Assembly (NCBI GenBank): GCA_024276255.1
Contig: JAJRXO010000141.1
Location: forward strand, 1 to 14,869
Reading direction: 5' to 3'
Origin: Chloroflexota bacterium
GTDB taxonomy: Bacteria > Chloroflexota > Anaerolineae > J102
DNA: 14,869 nucleotides
Below the pieces are notes generated by a model that was not told where the DNA came from, made no database searches, and was given only the letters and a program-made list of their open reading frames with translations. Positions within the stretch are counted from its first letter, which is position 1, and every line of letters begins with the position of its first letter. Both the position numbers and the translations under genes were made by a program. Of this stretch, positions 14,795-14,869 are shown one piece after another.

Positions 14795-14869
14795 ATGTCC
14801 GATCTTGTCAACCTTCTCGCCAGCCTTATCATCCAGGATAATGCTGTGTTGTTTGTGGGCGCGGCGTTA
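14795..14869 (+). CDS. Start of a SIR2-like domain protein (3' partial)
   Basis: The frame ATG 14795 to the window end gives 25 residues, MSDLVNLLASLIIQDN then AVLFVGAAL. A short helical lead-in followed by a strand ending in VLFVGA(G/A)x(S) is how SIR2-like NAD-binding domains begin, where the GAG-type loop binds NAD. Such proteins in bacteria are often long, multi-domain and part of anti-phage or signalling systems (family knowledge), but nothing beyond the first strand can be seen. The second residue of the GAG-type loop is Ala instead of the more usual Gly, as in some SIR2-like families. No Shine-Dalgarno sequence is obvious. An in-frame ATG at 14720 would add 25 residues of poor quality, so 14795 is preferred. 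Confidence 0.5.
   Translation, partial: MSDLVNLLASLIIQDNAVLFVGAAL

Noticed and set aside
1..14869. CRISPR arrays, tRNA, rRNA, insertion sequences
   Set aside because: No regularly spaced identical repeats with unique spacers, no cloverleaf-like sequence, no rRNA-like segment and no transposase were seen on either strand.

Overview
The window looks like a chromosomal segment of a GC-rich member of the Chloroflexota, probably Anaerolineae or Caldilineae-like. This is inferred from style, not from a marker gene: threonine/proline linkers built from PT repeats, a lipoprotein linker of VVEKTVVVKE type, Chloroflexota-style solute-binding proteins, a LexA box of the Gram-positive CGAAC-N4-GTTCG type, and an intergenic GTATTGC heptamer repeat. 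No rRNA, tRNA, CRISPR array or insertion sequence was seen.

Layout. Positions 1-4167 (+) hold the 3' part of a very large secreted modular protein: five DNRLRE-type beta domains and one CBM9-like carbohydrate-binding domain, joined by PT linkers. Its true start lies left of the window. Converging on it is a seven-gene minus-strand cluster read from about 13.1 kb down to 4.2 kb: a double solute-binding lipoprotein (10654-13101), a terminator/attenuator hairpin, dppB and dppC peptide-type permeases, a thiol peroxidase (tpx), an unusual polar-amino-acid-type permease, an MFS transporter and a URO-D-family protein. A 685-bp divergent region follows, with a near-consensus minus-strand promoter for the transporter cluster, a heptamer repeat that can fold on itself, and a textbook LexA-controlled promoter. 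lexA is at 13787-14440 (+). The last 75 bases begin what looks like a SIR2-like gene that runs off the window.

How the genes may work together. The lipoprotein joins a family-3 (amino-acid) binding domain to a family-5 (peptide) binding domain. Permeases of both matching ABC families lie downstream in the same cluster, so one lipoprotein may deliver ligands to two import channels. No ABC ATPase is present in the window. The family-5 domain is in circularly permuted order: the segment that normally forms its N-terminus is at the very C-terminus. I consider this permuted fusion and its dual-permease cluster the most interesting system here. I cannot tell from the sequence alone whether it is unique or widespread in Chloroflexota.
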